Positions 42,585-50,788 of a stretch of DNA of 64,000 nucleotides are shown here, in pieces. The position numbers and the translations under genes were made by a program. The notes under the pieces were generated by a model. That model made no database searches. It was not told the origin of the DNA and saw only the letters and a program-made list of their open reading frames with translations. How positions within the stretch are numbered: the stretch's first letter is position 1; each line of letters begins with the position of its first letter. The stretch is from an uncultured Bacteroides sp. (GTDB lineage: Bacteria; Bacteroidota; Bacteroidia; Bacteroidales; Bacteroidaceae), in contig CABMPP010000020.1 in NCBI GenBank assembly GCA_902388495.1, positions 1 through 64,000 of the forward strand. Direction: 5' to 3'.

Positions 42585-45545
42585 ATGAAAGGACAAAGAA
42601 TTCGATTTCTTTTTTCGCTATTGATGCTATTCTTATCAATGAGTGCCTTTGCACAGCAAATCACTGTCAGCGGGAAGGTAACAGACTCTGACCAGGAACC
42701 CATTATTGGAGCTTCCGTTATAGAAAAAGGAACAAGTAACGGCATGATTACAGACATGGACGGAAACTTCAGTCTGAAAACCTCTCCCAATGCCACCATT
42801 ACCATATCTTATATCGGATATCAGACGGTAGAAGTAAAAGCTACAGAAAAACCGTTGAGGATTGTATTGAAAGACGACTCCGAACTTCTGGACGAAGTAA
42901 TAGTCATCGGTTATGGTACCATGCAAAAGAAAGACGTGACTACGTCGGTTGCAACTGTCTCCACCAAAGAACTGAACCAGCGTCCCATCATCTCCACCGG
43001 CGCCGCCTTGCAAGGTAAAGCGGCAGGTGTACAAATCACGCAACCCAACGGGCTTCCCGGACAGGAAATGGTGATCCGTGTACGGGGTAACTCCTCCATC
43101 AGCGCCAGCAACGACCCGCTGTATGTAGTAGACGGTGTGCCGATGACCGACATCAGCTATCTGTCACCGAACGACATTGAGTCCATGCAAATTCTGAAAG
43201 ATGCTTCCTCTGCAGCCATCTACGGTTCGCGTGCAGCCAATGGCGTCGTGCTGATCACCACCAAGAGTGGTGCCAAAGGAGAAGCCAAGATCGCCTTCAA
43301 CACATTCGTCGGTTTTTCGGATGTCATCAAGAGCATGAAGTCATTGAACCACGCGCAATATAAGGAACTTATGGACGAAACCGGAGCCATCAACCTGCCG
43401 GACGGACTGAAGGATGAAACCGACTGGTTCAAGGAGACTTTTACAACCGGTGTCAATCAAAACTATCAGTTGTCTTTCTCCAATGGAAACGACAAAATGA
43501 GATACTTCATTTCCGGTGGTTACACCCAGGACGACGGAGTTATCAAAGTAGCTTTCTATAAAAGATATAATTTCCGTGCCAATCTGGAGAACCAGATCAG
43601 AAACTGGTTCAAGTTATCGTCCAGCGTAGCCTATTCCGATTACAGCAGCAACGGAATCATCTCTGGACAAGGCGCCAACCGTGCCGGTGTGGTTTTATCA
43701 GTAATCAACACCCCCACTTATGCCAAAATCTGGGATGAAGAAAACCCGGGACAATATTACAACAACTTCTACGGTGCCAACGTTACCCACCCGGTTTCCA
43801 ACATGTCGCGTTCTGCCGATAATGAGACCAAAAACAACCGCTTGCTGGGCAATGTTTCCGGCGAAATCACCTTCGCCCCCTTCCTGAAGTTCAAATCCTC
43901 TTTTGCCATCGACAGAAAGAGTTATCATTACACTTCTTTCCTCGATCCGAAAAAGACTTCTTACGGTCGCGAACAATTCGGAACAGCTTCCGACAACCGT
44001 TCACAAAGCACCGTGCTGGTATTTGACAATACGCTGTCCTTCGACAAGAAATTCAACAAGCACTCACTTTCTGCAGTAGGGGTAAGTTCCTATACCACTT
44101 CGGATTACACTAATTCTTACCAAAGTGCCTCCCACTTCTTCTCTTCCGACCTTCATACTCTGAACGCCGGGAATAAGGTTTCTCAAGGCAATGGTACAAA
44201 TGCTTCCCAATGGGCCATCATGTCCTATGCCTTCCGTGCCGCCTACAATTACGACAGCAAGTACATGCTTACCGCCAATATGCGTGCGGACGGTTCCTCC
44301 AAACTGGCTCCCGGAAACCGTTGGGGTGTATTTCCTTCTGTTTCTGCCGGATGGCGCGTGTCTTCCGAAAAGTTCATGCAAAGCCTCCGTTGGATTAACG
44401 ACTTGAAGATACGTGGTGGTTGGGGACAGACCGGTAACCAATCCGGCATCGGCGACTACGCATACCTCCAACTCTACAACATCACCAGACAGAACTGGTG
44501 GGAAGAAGGAAAAGCCAATGCCATGGTTACCCTCAGCCCTGCCAACATGCCCAATCGCGACCTGACTTGGGAAACCACCACGCAGACCAACATCGGTATC
44601 GACCTGAGCGTACTCGACAACCGCCTTCAGTTTACTGCCGACGCTTACTACAAGCACACCACCAACCTGCTGATGGATGTTCCCCTGCCATCTACCGCTT
44701 CCGTATCATCCGTAACCCGGAATGAAGGTGAAATGAGCAACAAGGGATTAGAGTTCTCCGTCAGTTCCAAAAACTTTGTCGGCCCATTCAAATGGGACAC
44801 GGACTTCAACATCTCCTTCAACCGCAACAAAGTAACCAAACTGAGCCTGCAAAAGACATATTACTACGGACAGACTTCCGAATCGACCAACGAAAAGGTA
44901 GTCCGCATGACCGAAGGCAAACCTTTGGGTATGTTCTGGGGATATATCTGTGACGGCGTCGATCCTCAAACTGGCGACATCATCTATCGCGATATTGACA
45001 AGAGCGGCCACATCACTCCCAGTGACAAGACCTACATCGGTGATCCGAATCCTGACTTTACATTCGGACTGACGAATAACTTCTCTTACAAAGGTATCGG
45101 CCTGAACATCTTCCTCACCGGTTCGGTAGGCAACGACATCTACAATGCTTCACGCATTGAGACGGAAGGTATGTACAGTTCCAGAAACCAGTCGACAGAA
45201 GTCCTCAGACGTTGGAGAAAGCCGGGCGACATCACAGACATGCCAAGAGCCCTGATAGGTACCGAAAATGTAAAAGCATCCAGCCGTTGGATTGAAGATG
45301 GCTCCTATCTGAGAGTAAAGAACATTACTCTTTCTTACGAGTTCCCGACACAAATGCTGAAGAAAATCTTCCTGAACCGACTGCAGGTATATGCCTCGGC
45401 ACAAAACCTGATAACTTTCACCGGTTATAAGGGTTTCGACCCGGAAGTAAACCAATTCGGTAACAGCGCCACCGTACAGGGCATAGACTGGGGTACCTAC
45501 CCGCAAGTAAAAACATTTGTATTCGGTTTAAATGTTGAATTCTAA
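42585..45545 (+). CDS. SusC/RagA TonB-dependent transporter (no STN domain)
   Basis: A 986-residue outer-membrane importer. Signal peptide residues 1-~24 (LFSLLMLFLSMSAFAQ); carboxypeptidase-D-like domain about 26-100 (VSGKVTDSDQEPIIGAS); TonB-box region DEVIVIGYGTMQKKDVT; plug with VDGVPMTDISYLSP and ILKDASSAAIYGSRAANGV; then the barrel, ending VKTFVFGLNVEF. There is no STN domain, so sigma/anti-sigma control is unlikely. An upstream in-frame TTG would add three residues and is not preferred. SusD follows 13 bp later, then a DUF6377 regulator and an esterase. Confidence 0.97.
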   Translation: MKGQRIRFLFSLLMLFLSMSAFAQQITVSGKVTDSDQEPIIGASVIEKGTSNGMITDMDGNFSLKTSPNATITISYIGYQTVEVKATEKPLRIVLKDDSELLDEVIVIGYGTMQKKDVTTSVATVSTKELNQRPIISTGAALQGKAAGVQITQPNGLPGQEMVIRVRGNSSISASNDPLYVVDGVPMTDISYLSPNDIESMQILKDASSAAIYGSRAANGVVLITTKSGAKGEAKIAFNTFVGFSDVIKSMKSLNHAQYKELMDETGAINLPDGLKDETDWFKETFTTGVNQNYQLSFSNGNDKMRYFISGGYTQDDGVIKVAFYKRYNFRANLENQIRNWFKLSSSVAYSDYSSNGIISGQGANRAGVVLSVINTPTYAKIWDEENPGQYYNNFYGANVTHPVSNMSRSADNETKNNRLLGNVSGEITFAPFLKFKSSFAIDRKSYHYTSFLDPKKTSYGREQFGTASDNRSQSTVLVFDNTLSFDKKFNKHSLSAVGVSSYTTSDYTNSYQSASHFFSSDLHTLNAGNKVSQGNGTNASQWAIMSYAFRAAYNYDSKYMLTANMRADGSSKLAPGNRWGVFPSVSAGWRVSSEKFMQSLRWINDLKIRGGWGQTGNQSGIGDYAYLQLYNITRQNWWEEGKANAMVTLSPANMPNRDLTWETTTQTNIGIDLSVLDNRLQFTADAYYKHTTNLLMDVPLPSTASVSSVTRNEGEMSNKGLEFSVSSKNFVGPFKWDTDFNISFNRNKVTKLSLQKTYYYGQTSESTNEKVVRMTEGKPLGMFWGYICDGVDPQTGDIIYRDIDKSGHITPSDKTYIGDPNPDFTFGLTNNFSYKGIGLNIFLTGSVGNDIYNASRIETEGMYSSRNQSTEVLRRWRKPGDITDMPRALIGTENVKASSRWIEDGSYLRVKNITLSYEFPTQMLKKIFLNRLQVYASAQNLITFTGYKGFDPEVNQFGNSATVQGIDWGTYPQVKTFVFGLNVEF

Positions 45546-45558
45546 AAAAACATCCAAT

Positions 45559-47079
45559 ATGAAAAAGATAGTAACAAGTATTTTGTATGCGGCAATATGC
45601 ATCTCTTACACAGCATGTGATTTAGAGAAAGACCCGGTTTCTTCGTTCAGCGAAATAACCATTGCCAAAGACACAGAAGATAATGACATCAAGTTTGCCA
45701 CAAAGGAAGAAATGGAGACGCAGTACAATGCCATGTACAAGCTCATCAGCGGTTCGGCACAGCAGGAATGGACACTGGACCTGACCGTGTTTACCGACAC
45801 CCACTCCGACAATGCCTACAGTGGCGGTTCCAGCAACAATCTGGTGACGTTGGAAAGCATGCGCCAAGATGCAGACAACACCGTCATTGCCAGAAGTTGG
45901 GACAAATACCTGAGCTACATCAGCACCGCCAACATCATCATTTCCAATGTCGACAAAGTGCCCGATGCCTCTCTGACCCAAGCAGAGCGCAACCGCTGGA
46001 AAGCCGAAGCCAAGATTTTCAGAGCCTGGATACTGTTCGACATGGTCCGCCTCTGGGGAGACATACCGGTACAAACCCAGGAAACACCTGAAATTACCGC
46101 CGAAAACGTAGAGGAAATCTATCCGTTACTATATCCGGCAAGAAAGCCTGTGAGCGAAGTCTACGAACAAATCATCCAAGACCTCAACGAAGCCCTGCCC
46201 GATGCCCCGAAAGTACAGACCGACAATAAGTTCTTCTTGTCCGCTTCCGTAGCCAAAGCACTCCTGGCAAAAGTTTATGCAGAGATACCGGCAAGAGACT
46301 ATGCCAAAGTCATCGAATACTGCAACCAGGTAGAAGCCGACGGCTTTGACCTGATGCCGGAATACTCCGACCTGTTTGCCACCAACGATGCCAAGACTGA
46401 CGTGCGCTACCGCAACACCAAGGAATCCATCTTCGAGATAACCTATACACCGGGAAGCGGACAGTGGCTTTGGTCTATGTACGGCGTCAATGAACTGAAT
46501 CCGACCTCTACTTACAACTGGGCCAAGTACCTCACCCCGTCCAGAGACTTGATACGCGCTTTCGAAAAGGAAGGAGATAAAGTCAGAATGGGAGAATCCA
46601 TGATTTTTGCCAAGCCCTCCTGGACCAACCATTATAAACAGGATGATCCCTATTTCTATCCTTTCATGTACAAGCTGCGCAACAATGCCACCAGCATTAT
46701 GAAAATCAGATTTGCCGACATCCTGCTGCTGAAAGCAGAAGCCCTGGTAGAACAGAACAACCTGCCGGAAGCAGCCAGAGTAGTGAACCGCGTCCGCAAC
46801 CGCGCCAAGCTGAACGACCTGGCAGCAAGCATCACCTCCTCGCAAGAGCAAATGCGCAACGCCGTTGCCAACGAACGCCGCCTGGAACTGGCCTTTGAAG
46901 GACACCGCTGGTTCGACCTGGTGCGCACCGGAAAAGTACTGGAAACCATGAATACGCTTCAGAATCGGGATGAAGGCCGCCGCGTCATGGAAGAACTGAC
47001 CGAAGAACGCGTACTATTCCCCGTACCCCAGGCACAGATTGATATCAACCCCAATCTGACGCAGAACCCGGGATACTAA
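45559..47079 (+). CDS. SusD/RagB family glycan-binding lipoprotein
   Basis: A 506-residue surface lipoprotein partner of the preceding SusC. Lipoprotein signal MKKIVTSILYAAICISYTAC (Cys 20). The typical features are AEAKIFRAWILFDMVRLWGD, the SusD-wide ADILLLKAEALVEQNN, and the C-terminal NERRLELAFEGHRWFDLVR with a final NLTQNPGY. The ATG at 45559 is chosen over an earlier one that overlaps the susC end. No glycoside hydrolase follows, so its ligand is not predictable from neighbours. Confidence 0.95.
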   Translation: MKKIVTSILYAAICISYTACDLEKDPVSSFSEITIAKDTEDNDIKFATKEEMETQYNAMYKLISGSAQQEWTLDLTVFTDTHSDNAYSGGSSNNLVTLESMRQDADNTVIARSWDKYLSYISTANIIISNVDKVPDASLTQAERNRWKAEAKIFRAWILFDMVRLWGDIPVQTQETPEITAENVEEIYPLLYPARKPVSEVYEQIIQDLNEALPDAPKVQTDNKFFLSASVAKALLAKVYAEIPARDYAKVIEYCNQVEADGFDLMPEYSDLFATNDAKTDVRYRNTKESIFEITYTPGSGQWLWSMYGVNELNPTSTYNWAKYLTPSRDLIRAFEKEGDKVRMGESMIFAKPSWTNHYKQDDPYFYPFMYKLRNNATSIMKIRFADILLLKAEALVEQNNLPEAARVVNRVRNRAKLNDLAASITSSQEQMRNAVANERRLELAFEGHRWFDLVRTGKVLETMNTLQNRDEGRRVMEELTEERVLFPVPQAQIDINPNLTQNPGY

Positions 47080-47143
47080 ATTTTAAGCATTCATAAAATG
47101 GAGATATTGGCTTGACAAGGATTTATATTCTGATTAAATTAGC

Positions 47144-47151
47144 TATTTTTG
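47144..47151 (+). promoter_or_regulatory. -7 box of the DUF6377 regulator gene
   Basis: TATTTTTG, 34 bp before the ATG, suggests separate transcription from susCD. Confidence 0.55.
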
Positions 47152-47185
47152 TAAGCATATTAACCTCTAACGAATCGTTATATCC

Positions 47186-48856
47186 ATGAAAACCATTATC
47201 TCCATTTTCTGTTTTCTTTTCACAGCATCAGTCTCTTACGGCATGCCAAGTGAGAATTTGGATTCTCTCTATAAAGTGCTGGACCAGACTATTGAGAAAA
47301 GCTACATATACAGTGAAATACGGGAAAACAGAATCAATTATATCAAAACTGAATTAGCAGCCGTCACCGACGATTTGGAGGAAAGATATACGCTGAATAA
47401 AGAATTGGCTTTTGAATACAAAGGCTACATGTACGATTCGTGCCTGCACTATATGAACGAGAACCTGAAAATAGCAACCGAACACCGTCTGCAGAAATCA
47501 ATAGACGAGAGCCGTATACACCTCTCCTACTTTCTGACGCTTGCCGGACTTTACAAAGAGTCGGTCGATGTGCTGGACTTGATAAACCGGACGACTTTAT
47601 CCCCCGACTTAGTGACCGACTATTATCTGGCCTACGACCGTTCCTACGGAGAACTGGCTTACTATACCAACAGTACAGTCAGCTATCTCTTCTCATATCG
47701 TGAAAAGTCAAATGCATACAAGGATTCTTTATTTGCCACACTTCCCACTGAATCAATGGCATATCTCAACCTGAAAGAGAATGACCTGCGGGGAAAGAAA
47801 CTGTATAAGGAAGCGCTGGAAGTCAATAACGAACGACTGAAGAAAGTGGCAAAGAATACCCCTGAATACTCACTCATCACTTACTACCGCGCCATCGACT
47901 ACCGTGGACTCAAGAATATTGAGCAAGCCAAGTTCTGGCTTACCGAGTCCTCCATATCCGACATCAAAGCAGCCGTAAAAGACCATGCTTCCCTATGGAT
48001 GCTGGCAGGAATATTATGCGATGAAGGAGATATCGGGCGGGCTCATAAGTACATCCGCTTTTCCAGGCAAGAAGTCAAAACGTACAATTCTAAAAGACGC
48101 AACCAGCAAAGTTCCGCAACCCTGTCCATAATCAACGACAATTACCAGGAGCAGATCAGAGACAGCAATCAGCAGCTGACCCTCTACCTAGTCCTGATCA
48201 GTATCTTAACGTTGCTTATGGCAGCCTCAGTTGTGTACGTCAACCATCAGCGGAAAAAATTGTCGAAGGCAAGAAACCTGCTGAAAGAGACCAATGACAA
48301 ACTGATAAAGCTGAATGTAGAACTTCGCAACGTAAACCACAATTTGGACGACACGAATAAAAAGCTGTCGGAAGCCAATGCCCGCCTGCTGGAAAGTAAT
48401 CAGATAAAAGAAGAATACATCGGGCGCTTCCTGGGTTTATGTTCCCTCTACATCGACAAGCTGGATAATTTCCGGAAAACCATAAGCAAAAAAATCAGCA
48501 ACAACCAGATAGGAGACGTATTGAAGTTGACCAAGTCTTTGGAATTCAGGGAAAAAGAATTGAGCGAGCTATACAGCAATTTCGACAGTGCTTTTCTGCA
48601 TTTATTCCCCAACTTCATCATAGAGTTCAACACCCTGCTGAGAGAAGACGAACAAATCGTTCTTTCCGGCGATGAGATTCTGAACACAGAACTCAGAATA
48701 TTCGCACTTATCCGCCTGGGAATAGACGACAGTTCCAAGATTGCAGACTTCCTGCATTACTCACCCAACACGATATACAACTATCGTGCACGTGTAAAAA
48801 ACAAATCGCGCATCCCGCGTGAGGAGTTTGAAGAGAGAATAAAACACATCGGATAA
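47186..48856 (+). CDS. DUF6377 membrane-spanning transcriptional regulator
   Basis: A 556-residue protein with signal peptide (1-~19), a periplasmic helical TPR-like sensor (about 25-320), one membrane helix (about 331-352, LTLYLVLISILTLLMAASVV), a cytosolic coiled coil (about 355-410) and a C-terminal region ending in a helix-turn-helix (DDSSKIADFLHYSPNTIYNY, then RVKNKSRIP). The layout suits a one-component regulator that senses a ligand in the periplasm and binds DNA directly, as such proteins next to SusCD are thought to do. The DUF number is from memory. It probably controls the susCD genes upstream, perhaps through the palindromes at 42468-42493. Confidence 0.85.
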   Translation: MKTIISIFCFLFTASVSYGMPSENLDSLYKVLDQTIEKSYIYSEIRENRINYIKTELAAVTDDLEERYTLNKELAFEYKGYMYDSCLHYMNENLKIATEHRLQKSIDESRIHLSYFLTLAGLYKESVDVLDLINRTTLSPDLVTDYYLAYDRSYGELAYYTNSTVSYLFSYREKSNAYKDSLFATLPTESMAYLNLKENDLRGKKLYKEALEVNNERLKKVAKNTPEYSLITYYRAIDYRGLKNIEQAKFWLTESSISDIKAAVKDHASLWMLAGILCDEGDIGRAHKYIRFSRQEVKTYNSKRRNQQSSATLSIINDNYQEQIRDSNQQLTLYLVLISILTLLMAASVVYVNHQRKKLSKARNLLKETNDKLIKLNVELRNVNHNLDDTNKKLSEANARLLESNQIKEEYIGRFLGLCSLYIDKLDNFRKTISKKISNNQIGDVLKLTKSLEFREKELSELYSNFDSAFLHLFPNFIIEFNTLLREDEQIVLSGDEILNTELRIFALIRLGIDDSSKIADFLHYSPNTIYNYRARVKNKSRIPREEFEERIKHIG

Positions 48857-48883
48857 TCCATTTAATATTATAATTTAGAAACA

Positions 48884-49708
48884 ATGAAACAGATCGTTAC
48901 ATGCATTTTTATCATTTTACAGACTCTATTATGTTATAGTCAGAATCCAAAAGCCGCAGGCGAGTATCGCATCCAGAAAGACATTTCCTACCTCCACCCC
49001 GGAGAGACCGATGCCTACAAGCAGGAGCGTTGCAAACTCGACATCTGCTATCCCACCGACAAGAAAGACTTTGCCACCCTTGTATGGTTTCACGGCGGCG
49101 GACTGGAAGCCGGAGAAAAACACTTCCCCAAAGAGCTCATGAAGCAGGGATATGCCGTGATAGCCGTCAATTACCGCCTCAGTCCGCGTGCCACGAATCC
49201 GGCTTACACGGAAGATGCGGCCGAAGCCGTTGCCTGGACTTTCGAGAACATCGGGAAGTTTGGTGGAAGTAAAGATAAGATATACATTGCAGGACACTCT
49301 GCCGGAGGCTATCTCTGCCTGATGCTCAACCTGGACAAAAGTTATTTAGCCAAATGGGGCGTGGATGCCAATAAGCTGGCAGGCGCTTTCCCCATCAGCG
49401 GACAAACCACAACTCATTATACCATCCGCAAAGAGCGCGGATTACCATCCGATGTACCTATTATAGATAAGTATGCTCCTTCTAACAACGTTCGGAAAGA
49501 CGCCTCTCCCATGATACTCATCACCGGAGACAAAGACCTGGAGATGCTGGCACGTTACGAAGAGAACGCACACTTGTATGCACTGCTCAAAGCATTGGGA
49601 CAAGACGTCACTCTCTATCAGATGGAAGGCTTTGACCACGGTGCCGTAGCTGCGCCTGCATGCATCCTGATTAACAGACGGATGAAAGAACTGATAAAGG
49701 AAAAATAA
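48884..49708 (+). CDS. Secreted alpha/beta-hydrolase esterase
   Basis: A 274-residue exported enzyme with signal peptide MKQIVTCIFIILQTLLCYSQ. The oxyanion motif HGGG (in VWFHGGGLEAGEK) and the nucleophile elbow GHSAGG with S139 identify a carboxylesterase/BD-FAE-like alpha/beta hydrolase. The Asp is probably in ILITGDKDLEM and the His is H252 in GFDHGAV. In a SusCD locus it could remove acyl groups from the imported glycan. It lies 27 bp after the DUF6377 gene and its stop is 3 bp from the stop of convergent coaW, with no terminator between them. Confidence 0.9.
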   Translation: MKQIVTCIFIILQTLLCYSQNPKAAGEYRIQKDISYLHPGETDAYKQERCKLDICYPTDKKDFATLVWFHGGGLEAGEKHFPKELMKQGYAVIAVNYRLSPRATNPAYTEDAAEAVAWTFENIGKFGGSKDKIYIAGHSAGGYLCLMLNLDKSYLAKWGVDANKLAGAFPISGQTTTHYTIRKERGLPSDVPIIDKYAPSNNVRKDASPMILITGDKDLEMLARYEENAHLYALLKALGQDVTLYQMEGFDHGAVAAPACILINRRMKELIKEK

Positions 49709-49711
49709 GAT

Positions 49712-50536
49712 TTATTTCTCCTTTATATATGCCAACGCCGCCCCTATCGCCGTTCTATATTCGGCATAGGGCGGTATGTGGAAATGCACATTATAAATAT
49801 TCTCCATTTTAGGAAAAACCTCCCGGCACTGCGGAAGCTGTGTCAGATTGCCTATCAGAACAAAATCCCGGATAGGACTATTCAAAGCCGAAAGTACGGC
49901 AGCTCCCCCTATTGTTTGAAGAACGGTATATATGATACCGCCGGCTATATCCTCCTGCGAAGCATTACTATCAGCCTTTCCAAACAAAGAAGCTGTTGCA
50001 CTGACCGGCAAATCCGGTATAGCCGTATTGCAGATATCACCGATTTGCAAGTTGACGCGGGTCACGTCTCCTTTCTCTGCCAGCGCCGCCACCTGATGAA
50101 TATCATGCGTTTTCAGCAGCAGTCGCGAAAGTCCTTGCAGCGTTCCTCCGCCGATGCCCAATCCTCCGATATGCTGTATATTATCTCCGTCGATCTTCAC
50201 GAAAGAAGTGCCCGTACCCATGCTGACAACAATCAGCCGGTCTATATCCGTAGCATGACGCGCTCCCAAACCGTTGGCTATAAACTCATCGGCCTTGCGG
50301 GTAGGCAGCCCGTACAGAGGGCTATCTACAAAAGCACTTCCCACTCCCGTCAGCATCACCTGCTCCACGTCGGAGAGCTGGATACCATTATCATAAATAT
50401 ACTTGCCGAAGGCTCCAAACAGAGAAGTCACCGGGTCGGCGGCAGTAATAAACATGGGGGACTGTATCTCCTCCCCATCGATTCCAACGATTTTCGTGGT
50501 ACTTCCACCAACATCTATTCCTATTACAATACCCAT
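49712..50536 (-). CDS. coaW: Type II pantothenate kinase
   Basis: Phosphorylates pantothenate in the first step of coenzyme A synthesis. It has 274 residues. The ASKHA nucleotide-binding fold is shown by GIDVGGSTTKIVGIDG near the start, VVSMGTGTSFV in the middle, GGLGIGGGTLQGLSRLLL, and IGNLTQLPQCREVFP near the C-terminus, all as in Staphylococcus-type and eukaryote-like PanK. The start at 50536 (MGIVIGIDVGGST) fits the fold; an earlier in-frame ATG would add ten residues before the first strand. Confidence 0.94.
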   Translation of the reverse strand: MGIVIGIDVGGSTTKIVGIDGEEIQSPMFITAADPVTSLFGAFGKYIYDNGIQLSDVEQVMLTGVGSAFVDSPLYGLPTRKADEFIANGLGARHATDIDRLIVVSMGTGTSFVKIDGDNIQHIGGLGIGGGTLQGLSRLLLKTHDIHQVAALAEKGDVTRVNLQIGDICNTAIPDLPVSATASLFGKADSNASQEDIAGGIIYTVLQTIGGAAVLSALNSPIRDFVLIGNLTQLPQCREVFPKMENIYNVHFHIPPYAEYRTAIGAALAYIKEK

Positions 50537-50555
50537 AGTTTCAAGTAATTTGCGG

Positions 50556-50571
50556 CAAAGGTACAAAAATA
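50556..50571 (-). promoter_or_regulatory. Two overlapping -7 box candidates for coaW
   Basis: On the minus strand TATTTTTG (50564-50571) and TACCTTTG (50556-50563) abut, 20-35 bp before the start. Either could be used. Confidence 0.5.
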
Positions 50572-50638
50572 GTAATTACATGCTTTATAAAGTATGGTTC
50601 ACTTCTACTAAAAGTTTCTACAGACGTAGCGCAATCTT

Positions 50639-50722
50639 AGAATCAAAGCTTTATTCTTAAGAATAAAGGCTTGATTCGTAAGAATAAAGCTTTGATTCGT
50701 AGGAATACAACCTTTATTCTAA
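50639..50722. repeat. Four tandem 21-bp palindromic units
   Basis: Units begin at 50639, 50660, 50681 and 50702, exactly 21 bp each. Unit 1 contains GAATCAAAGCTTTATTC and unit 3 its exact reverse complement GAATAAAGCTTTGATTC. Unit 2 is a near copy of unit 3, and unit 4 is diverged. Flanking sequence about 50630-50638 and 50723-50730 is also roughly complementary. The array lies in the 252-bp gap downstream of the DUF5686 gene and upstream of coaW, both on the minus strand. Confidence 0.85.
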
Positions 50723-50788
50723 CTTTGCGTAGTAACAAGACATAGTTCTCCCGCCAAGGAAAATAAGTTTGAAAGGCAGGTGAAAGAA

